From the NCBI GenBank assembly GCA_964628515.1, contig CAZVNZ010000006.1, forward strand, positions 1 to 64,000: a stretch of DNA of 64,000 bases, given 5' to 3'. The DNA comes from CAZVNZ01 sp964628515 (GTDB lineage Bacteria; Bacillota; Clostridia; Christensenellales; Christensenellaceae). Under the pieces are notes generated by a model that saw nothing but the letters and a program-made list of their open reading frames with translations, ran no database searches and was not told the origin of the DNA. Made by a program: the position numbers and the translations under genes. Of the stretch, positions 1-6,829 are shown piece by piece; position 1 is the stretch's first letter, and each line of letters starts with the position of its first letter.

Positions 1-110
1 GTAATAACATTATTTTTTTGGATAAAGTGTCACCTATCATTGACACTTCAACAGATATTGAGAGAGAATTTGCCAAAAAACACTTGATTTTTAAGCAGGA
101 AGTGATATAA
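1..110 (+). CDS. 3' end of a gene entering from outside the window
   Basis: Reading from base 3, an open frame of 35 codons runs to a TAA at 108-110 and ends ...AKKHLIFKQEVI. The start lies outside the window. The composition looks coding (mixed charged and hydrophobic residues), but the fragment is too short to assign to a family. Its last 13 codons fall in the first copy of the 59-bp direct repeat (71-129), so the gene end may itself have been copied or rewritten when the neighbouring toxin-like cassette arrived. It could be the intact C-terminus of a real gene or a remnant. Confidence 0.4.
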   Translation, partial: NNIIFLDKVSPIIDTSTDIEREFAKKHLIFKQEVI

Positions 111-172
111 TAAAACGTAGGAAACTGCTATTGCGGTTGACCGGTTAATAGTTTAGAAAAATGATTTTATAC

Positions 173-196
173 CCGTTCTCACGACATTGAGAGCGG
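173..196 (-). terminator. Hairpin just after the toxin stop codon
   Basis: CCGTTCTC (173-180) and GAGAGCGG (189-196) form an 8-bp stem containing one G-T wobble, with an 8-nt loop. On the minus strand it begins one base after the TAA of the hydrophobic peptide. It lacks a clean T tract, so it may be an internal or processing structure and not the true terminator. Confidence 0.45.
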
Positions 197-259
197 TTAT
201 TGCTTTATGGCTATTATTATAAATAATATTAAAGCTAATATTATGATAATAAAACTCAT
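197..259 (-). CDS. Type I toxin-like hydrophobic membrane peptide (20 aa)
   Basis: The peptide is MSFIIIILALILFIIIAIKQ: a single hydrophobic helix of about 17 residues closed by a Lys-Gln tail. The size and design match Ibs/Ldr/Fst-class membrane toxins, but I do not recognise the sequence family. It is preceded by a near-ideal SD, AAGGGGGTG (plus 266-274, a G-U version of AAGGAGGTG), six bases before the ATG. A promoter, an SD-sequestering hairpin, a downstream hairpin and end-to-end pairing all sit in the right places. Such short peptides are missed by gene callers. Toxicity and membrane insertion are inferred. Confidence 0.6.
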   Translation of the reverse strand: MSFIIIILALILFIIIAIKQ

Positions 260-265
260 AAGCCC

Positions 266-289
266 CACCCCCTTTTTATTATGGGAGTG
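266..289 (-). promoter_or_regulatory. SD-sequestering hairpin of the toxin mRNA
   Basis: On the minus strand CACTCCC (plus 283-289) can pair with GGGGGTG (plus 266-272) over seven pairs including one G-U, with a 10-nt A/T loop. The second arm is the ribosome binding site itself, so the fold would hide it. An antisense RNA or a processing event would then decide translation. A weak plus-strand promoter candidate that would read into this leader is TTGCTT (200-205), 18 nt, TAATAT (224-229). Confidence 0.5.
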
Positions 290-336
290 CCAACCGCCTC
301 GCATTTCCTACGATTGATTTTAGTATAACATAAAAT

Positions 337-365
337 ATTTTAGAGATATAGTTGTAATATGCCAA
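337..365 (-). promoter_or_regulatory. Promoter of the toxin-like gene
   Basis: On the minus strand TTGGCA (plus 360-365) and TAAAAT (plus 337-342) are separated by 17 nt. The predicted start near 330 gives a leader of about 70 nt that contains the 5' pairing arm and the SD hairpin. Confidence 0.5.
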
Positions 366-421
366 AAAACACTTGATTTTTCTGTCAAAAGTAAAAAATA
401 ATAGAATAGGAAACTGCTTAA

Positions 422-688
422 TTACTCGTATAATGCTTTTATATGCCGTTGGTATCTTGTGGGTATGTTTATGCCAACAAGATATCCCAATTCGGTTAAA
501 ACATTAGATATAGCAGAAAAACCGTCTTTATAAAAAGCTGAAATACGGACGGTTTCATCCTTGATATTTTTATAATTTTCAAGGCAAACAAATGTCCAAT
601 CCGCACCGTCTTTGTCTAATATTATTCTAAAATACTTATCTATCCAATTTCACAAGCCCAAAAACCCAATAACAAAGGCATTTTGCAT
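422..688 (-). pseudogene. Small unknown gene with an in-frame TGA
   Basis: On the minus strand an ATG at 688 opens a frame MQNAFVIGFLGL that hits TGA at 650-652. The same frame then continues for 75 good-looking codons (NWIDKYFRIILDKDGADWTF... ending RHIKALYE) to TAA at 422-424. The downstream part has no start codon of its own near its beginning. The simplest reading is an 88-codon gene inactivated by one nonsense mutation, or the tail of a decayed larger gene. No family was recognised. It abuts copy B of the 59-bp repeat. TGA read-through as Trp is possible but unsupported: TGA is used as a normal stop elsewhere in this window. Confidence 0.45.
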
Positions 689-805
689 ATGCCGATTAAC
701 CCTAAATCTTAAGAAAAAATTAAAATTACCCAATCAGGTTGAAAAAAATACCATATAATGTTATTATATTTCCATAGTTTATTCGCATAGTTTTTAAACG
801 CAAAA

Positions 806-1552
806 ATGGAGTATATATTGGAACCGATAATAATTGCAAAAGAACTTAGTAAGATGTATGTTACTAAGGCATCTAAATTTAGAGCATTAAACAAGGTAGA
901 CGTGGAAATAACAGAAGGGGAGATTTGCGCAATAGTGGGCACTTCCGGTAGCGGAAAATCCACATTATTAAGCATCCTTGCAGGCTTAGAACATCCATCT
1001 TCGGGAAAAATCTACATAAAGAAAAAACCTATACATAAAATGACGGAAAACGAGCTTGTTAATTTCAGATTAAACAACATAGGCTTTGTTTTTCAGTCTT
1101 TTAATTTGATGAACACCATGACAGCCTTAGAAAACGTGGCAATGCCCCTAATGTTTAGGGGCATTTCTCCTAAAGAGCGAAATTTACGTGCTAAAAAAAT
1201 ACTAACACAAATGGGGCTAAAATCCCATATTAAACATAAACCAATGGAGTTATCGGGAGGGCAACAACAACGTGTTTCCATTGCCCGTGCGTTAATCTCC
1301 AAACCCGAAATAATATTTGCAGACGAGCCCACAGGCAACTTAGACTCCAACACATCCGTTCAAATAATGGAGATTATGGTGCGTGCGGCAAAAAAAAGAG
1401 GGGCAACGCTGGTTTTTGTAACTCACGACCCGGAAAAAGCACTGTATGCAAATAAAATCATACATATTATAGACGGTAAAGTAGATAAGGTGGAAATGAA
1501 TACCACCAACTTAATTTATAACGGTGCAACCACATTAAGTACAGAAACTTAA
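806..1552 (+). CDS. ABC transporter ATP-binding protein, MacB/LolD type
   Basis: This 248-residue ATPase has the full set of ABC motifs: Walker A GTSGSGKST near residue 45, a Q-loop in VFQSFNL, the signature LSGGQQQRVSIARAL, Walker B IIFADEPTGNLD and the switch His in THD. The ENELVNFR/IGFVFQSFNLMNTMTALENV stretch is typical of the LolD/MacB/FtsE subfamily, which powers mechanotransmission rather than substrate channels. It lies upstream of a membrane-anchored CARDB-like protein and an FtsX-fold permease in the same direction, forming a three-gene exporter. No strong SD precedes the ATG at 806. The TTG ten codons or so further in has no better SD, so the ATG is kept. Confidence 0.9.
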   Translation: MEYILEPIIIAKELSKMYVTKASKFRALNKVDVEITEGEICAIVGTSGSGKSTLLSILAGLEHPSSGKIYIKKKPIHKMTENELVNFRLNNIGFVFQSFNLMNTMTALENVAMPLMFRGISPKERNLRAKKILTQMGLKSHIKHKPMELSGGQQQRVSIARALISKPEIIFADEPTGNLDSNTSVQIMEIMVRAAKKRGATLVFVTHDPEKALYANKIIHIIDGKVDKVEMNTTNLIYNGATTLSTET

Positions 1553-1598
1553 GTACGCTTTGTACTAAATCAAAATGCAAAGGAAGAGGAGAACAAAA

Positions 1599-3137
1599 TT
1601 GAAAAAGGCTTTTATTATATTTTTGGCAATTACATTGGTTTTGGCAGTAGGCGTAAACGTTGCCTTTGCAATACCCACAGGCGCTACGGGTATTAACGAA
1701 ACTAAATTGGCGGCGGAAGCAGGAAACAGTCCCGCAGCAAGTCCATCACAAAACGCCGACCCAACACTAACGCCAACACCACCCGTACCACTTTCGGGAG
1801 ATATTGCAATAGACAATTACAGCAAATATCAAGGCATGGCAATGTCTTACGGTGCAGGGTATGTGCCTACGATATCGGGAAATACGGTACTGTTAAGACT
1901 ACCCATAGTGCCTGTTGATTGGGTACCCGGCGAAGGTGAGGCAAACAAAAATATAACTATGAACGTATCTTTAAGTTTAGGCGGAGAAAGCTCTCCCTTT
2001 GTAATAAAAACTTACGATACCCCTTTTAATTACGGAAATCAAGCAACCACAAACTTTGAGGGCAAGCCCTCACAAATGGCGGCATGGCTTGTTGCTTTCG
2101 ATTTAGAGCTAAAGCCAAACAGATACATGGGTACTTATCCGGTAACCGCCAACGTTTCTTACACAAGGGACGGCGCAGTATTTACGGAGGCGTACACAAT
2201 AAATGTAACGGTGGACGGTATAGACCCAAAAGCAACATCAACACCCACACCCGAGCCTTCGGTTGGGCCTCACAGTGCGCCTAAGGTAATAATAAGCAAT
2301 TACACAATTTCTCCGGAAATAGTCTATGCAGGAGAAGCCTTCGATGTAAATATAACTTTAAGAAATACCAGCGCAAAAGAAGCAATTAAAAATATTGTGG
2401 TAACATACAAAAGCCAAACCACGGATTTACTCCCCGACAGCAACACAAACTCCTTTTATATTGATAATATAGGCAAAGAATCCACAGAAAGTTTCGGCTT
2501 TAAAATAAAGGCAAGAGCGGACGCAAAGCCGGGTCCTCAAAAAATAGATATTGCAATAGCCTACGAGGACGCAAAAGCGGCGGCGCTTACGGCGGCGGAC
2601 GAAATTACGGTGCAAGTAAGGCAAAAAATAAGGTTGGAGCACGACGAGCCTAAATTCCCTACGGATATACCTGTGGGCAGTAGTGTGCCTGCCACCCTAA
2701 AACTGTATAATAAAGGTAAAAACGTACTGTATAACGTAACGGCAAACTTAGATGTACCGGGCATAACTCCTGATGCTTCCGCATTTTTAGGAAATATGAA
2801 CCCCGGAGACAGCAAAACGGCGGATATATACGCAATAGTCTCGGGCGAAGTAATAGGGGAAACCTCGGGTAATTACACAGTAACCTACGAGGACGAATAC
2901 GGAGACAGCTACACCTTAGAAATCCCTGTAAATACCATACTTTCGGAAATGACGCAGCCGGATATGCCAATGGAAGATATGCCAACAGAGCCGGAGCAGA
3001 CGGGTCTTCCGTGGTGGGTGTATGTAATAATAGCAGGAGGAGCGGCAGCGGTAATAATAATTGTGGTAGTTGCGGTTAAAAAGAAAAAGCGCCATAAAGA
3101 ATTAGAGCAGGAAATAGAAGACGACGAGCTTTTTTAA
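1599..3137 (+). CDS. Secreted, C-terminally membrane-anchored CARDB-like protein
   Basis: The best start is TTG at 1599, because AGGAGA lies about seven bases upstream of it and it places the signal peptide (KKAFIIFLAITLVLAVGVNVAFA) exactly at the N-terminus. The ATG at 1575 overlaps that SD. After a Pro/Thr-rich linker come three or four beta-sandwich modules of CARDB/NEW3 character, including one starting ISNYTISPEIVYAGEAFDVNITL. They are followed by an acidic linker, a TM segment (WWVYVIIAGGAAAVIIIVVVAV) and a basic stop-transfer tail. Sitting between the ATPase and the MacB-like permease, it may act as the extracellular adaptor of this exporter. The substrate is unknown. Confidence 0.8.
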   Translation: MKKAFIIFLAITLVLAVGVNVAFAIPTGATGINETKLAAEAGNSPAASPSQNADPTLTPTPPVPLSGDIAIDNYSKYQGMAMSYGAGYVPTISGNTVLLRLPIVPVDWVPGEGEANKNITMNVSLSLGGESSPFVIKTYDTPFNYGNQATTNFEGKPSQMAAWLVAFDLELKPNRYMGTYPVTANVSYTRDGAVFTEAYTINVTVDGIDPKATSTPTPEPSVGPHSAPKVIISNYTISPEIVYAGEAFDVNITLRNTSAKEAIKNIVVTYKSQTTDLLPDSNTNSFYIDNIGKESTESFGFKIKARADAKPGPQKIDIAIAYEDAKAAALTAADEITVQVRQKIRLEHDEPKFPTDIPVGSSVPATLKLYNKGKNVLYNVTANLDVPGITPDASAFLGNMNPGDSKTADIYAIVSGEVIGETSGNYTVTYEDEYGDSYTLEIPVNTILSEMTQPDMPMEDMPTEPEQTGLPWWVYVIIAGGAAAVIIIVVVAVKKKKRHKELEQEIEDDELF

Positions 3138-3223
3138 CATGGTGATGATAAACAAACAGCTTGTAATATCCCCAATTTTAACAAAAAAGCAAAGCAGACA
3201 CTAAGTGTTTGATGGTAGTGTGA

Positions 3224-4600
3224 ATGAATTTTTTTGATATACTAAAACTCGCCGCAGTTAATCTGTGGCGAAGAAAGTTAAGAACGTTGCTAACGGTGCT
3301 TGGTGTAATAATAGGCACGGTGTGTATTGTAGTGCTTGTGGCAATGGGTCTTGGCAACTTAGAGCAATTTAACGAGATGATAATGCAAAACACCAACCTA
3401 ACCCAAATAGAAGTGTACCCCGGGGGTGGCGGTGGTATGACTATGATGATGGGCGGAGGAATGGCAATGTCCGCATCGTCCGGTGGAGATGCACAAGGGA
3501 AAATCACCAACGAAACCATAGATAAATTTAAAAAAATACCGGGAGTAAAATCTGCAACGGGTTTTATGGATATTCCTGCATTTATAATATTGGAAAAATA
3601 CGAAAGCGGTGGTAATTTAAGTGCAGTAGACCCTGTGGCAATGGACTTTAAATTTATGGACGGGCAGGTATTTTCCAATACTGACAACATAGAAATAGTA
3701 ATAGGCGCCAACGCAAGAAGTAATTTTTACAACCCAAGAGATATGAGCATGGGGTATCAAGAACCCCAATTTGATGAAAACGGCAACTTTATAGTACCCG
3801 AAGGTCCGGATGTGGAGTGGGTTAATCACCCTGTAAAATATTTTCCTTCTTATGGCAACCCTTTAAACCAAGAGGATAATCCCGACTCGGATATGCCAAA
3901 ACCCAAAGAATACAGGGCAATTATAACGGGTGTACTGGAAAAAGCGGATAACCAACAAAGCTATTCTATGTTTATTAGCTTAGATGCGGCAAATAAATTA
4001 ATCAGAGAAAACAGAAAACTACTGGAAGGTTACGGCATAAAAGAAGGTGTGTACCAAAGAGCATACGTAAATGCGACAGATGCAGACACGGTAGAAAAAG
4101 TACTAAACGAAATAAAATCTATGGGCTTTCAAACTTACAGCCCAACGGAATATATTAAGCAAATGCAAGACGAGCAATCAAGACAGCAAGGTCAGCTAAT
4201 AGCAATAGGCTTAATTTCCTTAATAGTATCGGCAATAGGCATTGCAAACACCATGCTTGCAAGTATACTGGAAAGAAGCAGAGAAATCGGCGTTATGAAG
4301 GTTATAGGCTTAAGCATCCCCAAAATAAACTTTATGTTTTTGGTAGAAGCGGCCATGATTGGCTTAATAGGGGGCTTAATTGGCATAGCAATAAGCTATA
4401 TTTTTGCGGGAGTGGTATCTATGGGCGGTGGCGAAATGCAACTTTTAGGCATGTACTTCCAAAACGGAGTAAGGCTGGTAATACCCTTCTGGCTATCCTT
4501 AGGAGCGGTGGCAATTGCAACCTTTGTAGGTATAGTTTCGGGCATTTATCCGGCACACAGAGCAACAAAAATGTCACCTTTAGAGGCAATAAGGTCTTGA
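3224..4600 (+). CDS. MacB/FtsX-family ABC transporter permease
   Basis: This 458-residue protein has the MacB_PCD-FtsX layout. TM1 (LRTLLTVLGVIIGTVCIVVLVAMG) is followed by a long extracytoplasmic domain of about 270 residues, then three C-terminal TM segments carrying ERSREIGVMKVIG and the closing YPAHRATKMSPLEAIRS motif. An unusual low-complexity Gly/Met loop (GGGGGMTMMMGGGMAMS, about residues 68-84) follows TM1. Together with the two upstream genes it forms a MacB-like exporter for peptides, lipids or other envelope-active compounds. The stop is followed closely by a terminator. Confidence 0.9.
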   Translation: MNFFDILKLAAVNLWRRKLRTLLTVLGVIIGTVCIVVLVAMGLGNLEQFNEMIMQNTNLTQIEVYPGGGGGMTMMMGGGMAMSASSGGDAQGKITNETIDKFKKIPGVKSATGFMDIPAFIILEKYESGGNLSAVDPVAMDFKFMDGQVFSNTDNIEIVIGANARSNFYNPRDMSMGYQEPQFDENGNFIVPEGPDVEWVNHPVKYFPSYGNPLNQEDNPDSDMPKPKEYRAIITGVLEKADNQQSYSMFISLDAANKLIRENRKLLEGYGIKEGVYQRAYVNATDADTVEKVLNEIKSMGFQTYSPTEYIKQMQDEQSRQQGQLIAIGLISLIVSAIGIANTMLASILERSREIGVMKVIGLSIPKINFMFLVEAAMIGLIGGLIGIAISYIFAGVVSMGGGEMQLLGMYFQNGVRLVIPFWLSLGAVAIATFVGIVSGIYPAHRATKMSPLEAIRS

Positions 4601-4640
4601 TTTTTATGGTGATGAAGAAGTTATAATTACTTTAGTACGA

Positions 4641-4675
4641 AAAAACCTCGGGGTGCTTGTCTTGAGGTTTTTATT
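4641..4675 (+). terminator. Intrinsic terminator of the MacB-like operon
   Basis: AAAAACCTC (4641-4649) pairs with GAGGTTTTT (4664-4672) around a 14-nt loop and runs into a T-rich stretch. It separates the exporter operon from the XRE promoter that begins five bases later. Confidence 0.8.
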
Positions 4676-4679
4676 TTGG

Positions 4680-4708
4680 TTGACATTATATCAAATATGA
4701 TATATAAT
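4680..4708 (+). promoter_or_regulatory. Consensus promoter with internal palindromic operator
   Basis: TTGACA (4680-4685), a 17-nt spacer and TATAAT (4703-4708) make a perfect consensus sigma-A promoter. The spacer holds ATATCA-aata-TGATAT (4688-4703), an exact 6-bp inverted repeat that touches the -10. A protein bound there would block RNA polymerase. The adjacent XRE gene is the obvious candidate, giving autorepression. Confidence 0.8.
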
Positions 4709-4738
4709 AACTTTAAAGGAATGAGAGGTGCATCATAA

Positions 4739-5011
4739 ATGAACGAACTAACCAAGCTAAAAAGTAAATTAATGAATAATCCCAAGTTTAAAGAGGAATA
4801 CAAAAACACACGAGCGGATTTTGAAATTATGAAAGCACTAATAAACGCAAGATGCGAGCAAGACATAACCCAAGCGGAATTAGCAAAAAGATCCGGTTTA
4901 AAGCAATCAAACATAAGCAGAATAGAAAACGGCACATGTAGCCCAAACTTAAGTACATTAAAGCAAATAGCAAAAGGGCTGGGAAAGGAACTGCATATAG
5001 AATTTCGCTGA
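4739..5011 (+). CDS. XRE-family HTH regulator (HigA-like, no toxin partner)
   Basis: The 90-residue protein carries a C-terminal helix-turn-helix (DITQAELAKRSGLKQSNISRIENG, with the N-G-C-S-P-N-L-S-T-L tail typical of XRE proteins). A charged N-terminal arm (KLMNNPKFKEEYKN) resembles HigA/DUF-type antitoxins, whose toxin normally sits directly upstream. Here the upstream space is only a terminator and a promoter, and downstream there is no toxin gene, so it is an orphan antitoxin or a free-standing repressor. An SD (GAGGTG) lies ten bases before the ATG. It very likely binds the palindrome inside its own promoter. Confidence 0.8.
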   Translation: MNELTKLKSKLMNNPKFKEEYKNTRADFEIMKALINARCEQDITQAELAKRSGLKQSNISRIENGTCSPNLSTLKQIAKGLGKELHIEFR

Positions 5012-5061
5012 TCAAACATCCATAATCAAGCCAAAATCCGCCCACACTCGCCGATTTGGTA

Positions 5062-5128
5062 GGTTTTCTTTTGCTTACTTTTCTTTTTTCCCAAAAGAAA
5101 AGTAAGAGAAAAAGCAGGAAAACCAACA
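5062..5128. terminator. Strong inverted repeat after the XRE gene
   Basis: CTTACTTTTC (5074-5083) and GAAAAGTAAG (5097-5106) are perfect 10-bp arms. Outer GGTTTTC and GAAAACC elements (5062-5068 and 5118-5124) extend the symmetry. It could be the XRE terminator or a short intergenic repeat element. Flanking T and A tracts would allow termination in either direction. Confidence 0.55.
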
Positions 5129-5210
5129 ACACGAACATCGACTTCTAAACCATTTTAGATTAAAATAGCACTTTAATGATATTGTAATCGTAAATTTCTT
5201 GGTAGCGCCA

Positions 5211-5256
5211 TTGACAATTAGAGCAATGCTCAGTATAATATAATTGAGCATTGCTC
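5211..5256 (+). promoter_or_regulatory. Consensus promoter and TetR operator
   Basis: TTGACA (5211-5216), 17 nt and TATAAT (5234-5239) form a perfect promoter for the TetR-flavoprotein operon. GAGCAATGCTCA (5221-5232) and TGAGCATTGCTC (5245-5256) are exact 12-bp inverted repeats flanking the -10. Each arm is itself nearly palindromic (GAGCA-A-TGCTC), so two TetR dimers could bind side by side. Autorepression by the adjacent TetR protein is the natural inference. Confidence 0.85.
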
Positions 5257-5281
5257 AAATCTACATACAAGGAAAAATACC

Positions 5282-5896
5282 ATGAAAAAATCTACTAAGG
5301 CTGCGGAAGTAAAAGAACGCATTATTGAAGTGACGATTGCATTGATACAAGCAAGTAATGGCAATGCCACCGAGATTACCACCCGTGATATTGCAGAAAA
5401 GGCAGAGGTCGGTAATGGACTTATCAACTATCATTTTCAAACAAAGGAAAACTTAATAGCCATATGCGTACAGCGTATAATAGGGCAAGTGGTGGAAGGG
5501 TTCACCCCCAATATTGCCAATCCAAATATATCGGAACGTATGGCAAATGCAGCGACACGGGTATTTGAATTTTTATTTGCTAATCCTTCTATTTCCCGCA
5601 TTTCTATACTGGGCGATTTATCTGCACCTACTAAAGAAAGCAATACAGTGAAAAGCCAGCAAAGCGTCTGTAACATTTTGGGAGAGAGCATGAATGATAC
5701 AGACAAAAAAATATTTTCCTTTGTGCTTGTAACTGCCATGCAAGTGGCATTTTTAGCGCATCAATGTGGCGACAGTATGTATGGCTACTCGGTTGATACC
5801 CCATCTTCAAGGGGAGCATTTATTAAAAGAGTAGTGGATATTTTGCTTTATGGAGTAATGACAGAAACGATGCCATCATCGGAGGTTAAGCTATGA
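5282..5896 (+). CDS. TetR/AcrR-family transcriptional regulator
   Basis: The 204-residue protein opens with a TetR HTH (RIIEVTIALIQASNG...TTRDIAEKAEVGNGLINYHFQTKENLIAIC), in which NGLINYHFQTKENL is the recognition helix region. It ends in a divergent helical ligand-binding domain. It overlaps the next gene by four bases (ATGA), so the two are translationally coupled. The consensus promoter with 12-bp operator arms lies directly upstream. By analogy with other coupled TetR-reductase pairs, it probably senses a small electrophile or quinone that the flavoprotein reduces, but the ligand cannot be read from sequence. Confidence 0.9.
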   Translation: MKKSTKAAEVKERIIEVTIALIQASNGNATEITTRDIAEKAEVGNGLINYHFQTKENLIAICVQRIIGQVVEGFTPNIANPNISERMANAATRVFEFLFANPSISRISILGDLSAPTKESNTVKSQQSVCNILGESMNDTDKKIFSFVLVTAMQVAFLAHQCGDSMYGYSVDTPSSRGAFIKRVVDILLYGVMTETMPSSEVKL

Positions 5897-6603
5897 GAAT
5901 TGTTGTAATAAACGGAACGGAAGTTAAGGGCTGTACTTATCAAATTAAAGAAATATTTTTAAATGGGCTTCAGCAAGGCAATGAAATTTCCCAATTTTAT
6001 TTGCCAAAAGATTTGCCTTATTTTTGTACCGGTTGCAAAACCTGTTTTATGAAAAGCGAGGAATACTGTCCTCATGCAGAATTTGTAAAACCCATATGGA
6101 AGGCTATTCTCAATGCGGAATTGCTTGTTTTTACCTCTCCCACATATGCGTTAAGAGCCACCGCACAAATGAAAACACTGCTGGATCATTTGTGCGTGCA
6201 TTGGATGGTGCACCGCCCTGAGGAAGCTATGTTTGACAAAAAGGCAGTTATATTGGTAAACGCCATTGGCCCTTTCACAGGCGGTGCGATAAAGGATATA
6301 ACTACCAGCCTTTCATGGCTTGGAGTATCCCACATCAAAACATTGGGTGTTGGTTTGATGGAGGGTGTTATTTGGAACGAATTATCAAAGAAGCGTAAAC
6401 ATATCATTACAAGCAAAGTGAACAATATGGCACAAAGATACAGAAAAACATACACCGCAAAAAAAGGCATAAAGGTTTCGTTGAAATTTTCCATATGTAA
6501 GGCAATGCACAAAGCTACTGCAAGTAAAACCAACACGCTATCTGCCGATGACGCACATTGGGTTAGCAAAGGGTGGATTAATACAAAGCAAGGGGCAAAA
6601 TAA
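5893..6603 (+). CDS. Flavodoxin-fold NAD(P)H-dependent oxidoreductase
   Basis: This 236-residue protein has the NADPH-dependent FMN reductase / iron-sulfur flavoprotein fold: IVVINGTEVKGCTYQIKEIFLNGL at the N-terminus, a Cys cluster CTGCKTCFMKSEEYCPH near residue 48, then TSPTYALRATAQMKTLLDHL around the FMN-binding loop. The CxxCxxC-like cluster resembles that of Isf-type proteins but lacks the compact Isf spacing, so a 4Fe-4S cluster is possible but not assured. Translational coupling to the TetR gene indicates inducible expression and a role in detoxification or redox stress. Confidence 0.8.
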   Translation: MRIVVINGTEVKGCTYQIKEIFLNGLQQGNEISQFYLPKDLPYFCTGCKTCFMKSEEYCPHAEFVKPIWKAILNAELLVFTSPTYALRATAQMKTLLDHLCVHWMVHRPEEAMFDKKAVILVNAIGPFTGGAIKDITTSLSWLGVSHIKTLGVGLMEGVIWNELSKKRKHIITSKVNNMAQRYRKTYTAKKGIKVSLKFSICKAMHKATASKTNTLSADDAHWVSKGWINTKQGAK

Positions 6604-6829
6604 GGCAATGTCATGCAAAACAAGTTAAGGCAATCCCGATATGGCAAGAAATTTTAACAGCTATCCGAATGACAGTGAGGTTACACGAATATTTACTCAA
6701 AATAATTAGAAGCAGTGAATTTGATAAAATAAGTGTTAAATTTTAACATTCAGTAAAATCTAATATAGATATTTCAGTAATTATATGTTATAATACAGAA
6801 AAATTATATAATTTCAGAGGTGTAAAAAA
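6604..6829 (+). promoter_or_regulatory. rhaB upstream region with extended -10 and a decayed coding tail
   Basis: An extended -10 TGTTATAAT (6786-6794) lies upstream of rhaB, without a clear -35. GTTAAA-T-TTTAAC (6735-6747) is a perfect 13-bp palindrome that could be an operator. Bases about 6582-6748 hold an open frame without a start, reading ...AIPIWQEILTAIRMTVRLHEYLLKII... to TAA. It looks coding in composition and may be a decayed gene remnant between the two operons. Confidence 0.45.

Larger units (their letters stand above)
116..312 (-). ncRNA. Structured toxin mRNA with long-range 5'-3' pairing
   Basis: The minus-strand 5' leader segment (plus 292-312) is the imperfect reverse complement of the 3' segment (plus 116-138). 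It shares the cgtaggaaa block and the gcggtt block, separated by a small internal loop. Folding would join the ends of an approximately 200-nt RNA that encloses the peptide ORF. The 3' arm is followed on the minus strand by TTTT, as expected for a transcript end. End-to-end pairing of this kind is known from type I toxin mRNAs such as hok, where it keeps the message translationally inert. That this RNA behaves the same way is inference. Confidence 0.55.
71..418. repeat. 59-bp imperfect direct repeats flanking the toxin-like cassette
   Basis: Copy A is 71-129 and copy B is 360-418, at a constant offset of 289 bp. The first 22 bases (71-92 and 360-381) are identical, and so are the last 12 (taggaaactgct, 118-129 and 407-418). 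The middle 25 bases are diverged. The toxin ORF and its leader lie between the copies. The shared outer blocks include the TTGGCA -35 box of the toxin promoter in copy B and the 3' arm of the long-range stem in copy A, as expected if a tandem cassette array had partly decayed or recombined. Confidence 0.75.

Noticed and set aside
207..317. 36-codon plus-strand ORF across the toxin-like region
   Set aside because: It is antisense to the better-supported minus-strand peptide and has no SD. Its hydrophobic start mirrors the AT-rich opposite strand.
3139..3204. 21-codon ORF between the CARDB-like gene and the permease
   Set aside because: No SD, low-complexity sequence and no recognisable features; likely chance.
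5062..5128. Possible CRISPR-like or mobile-element end
   Set aside because: A single inverted repeat only; no repeated unit and no spacer pattern.
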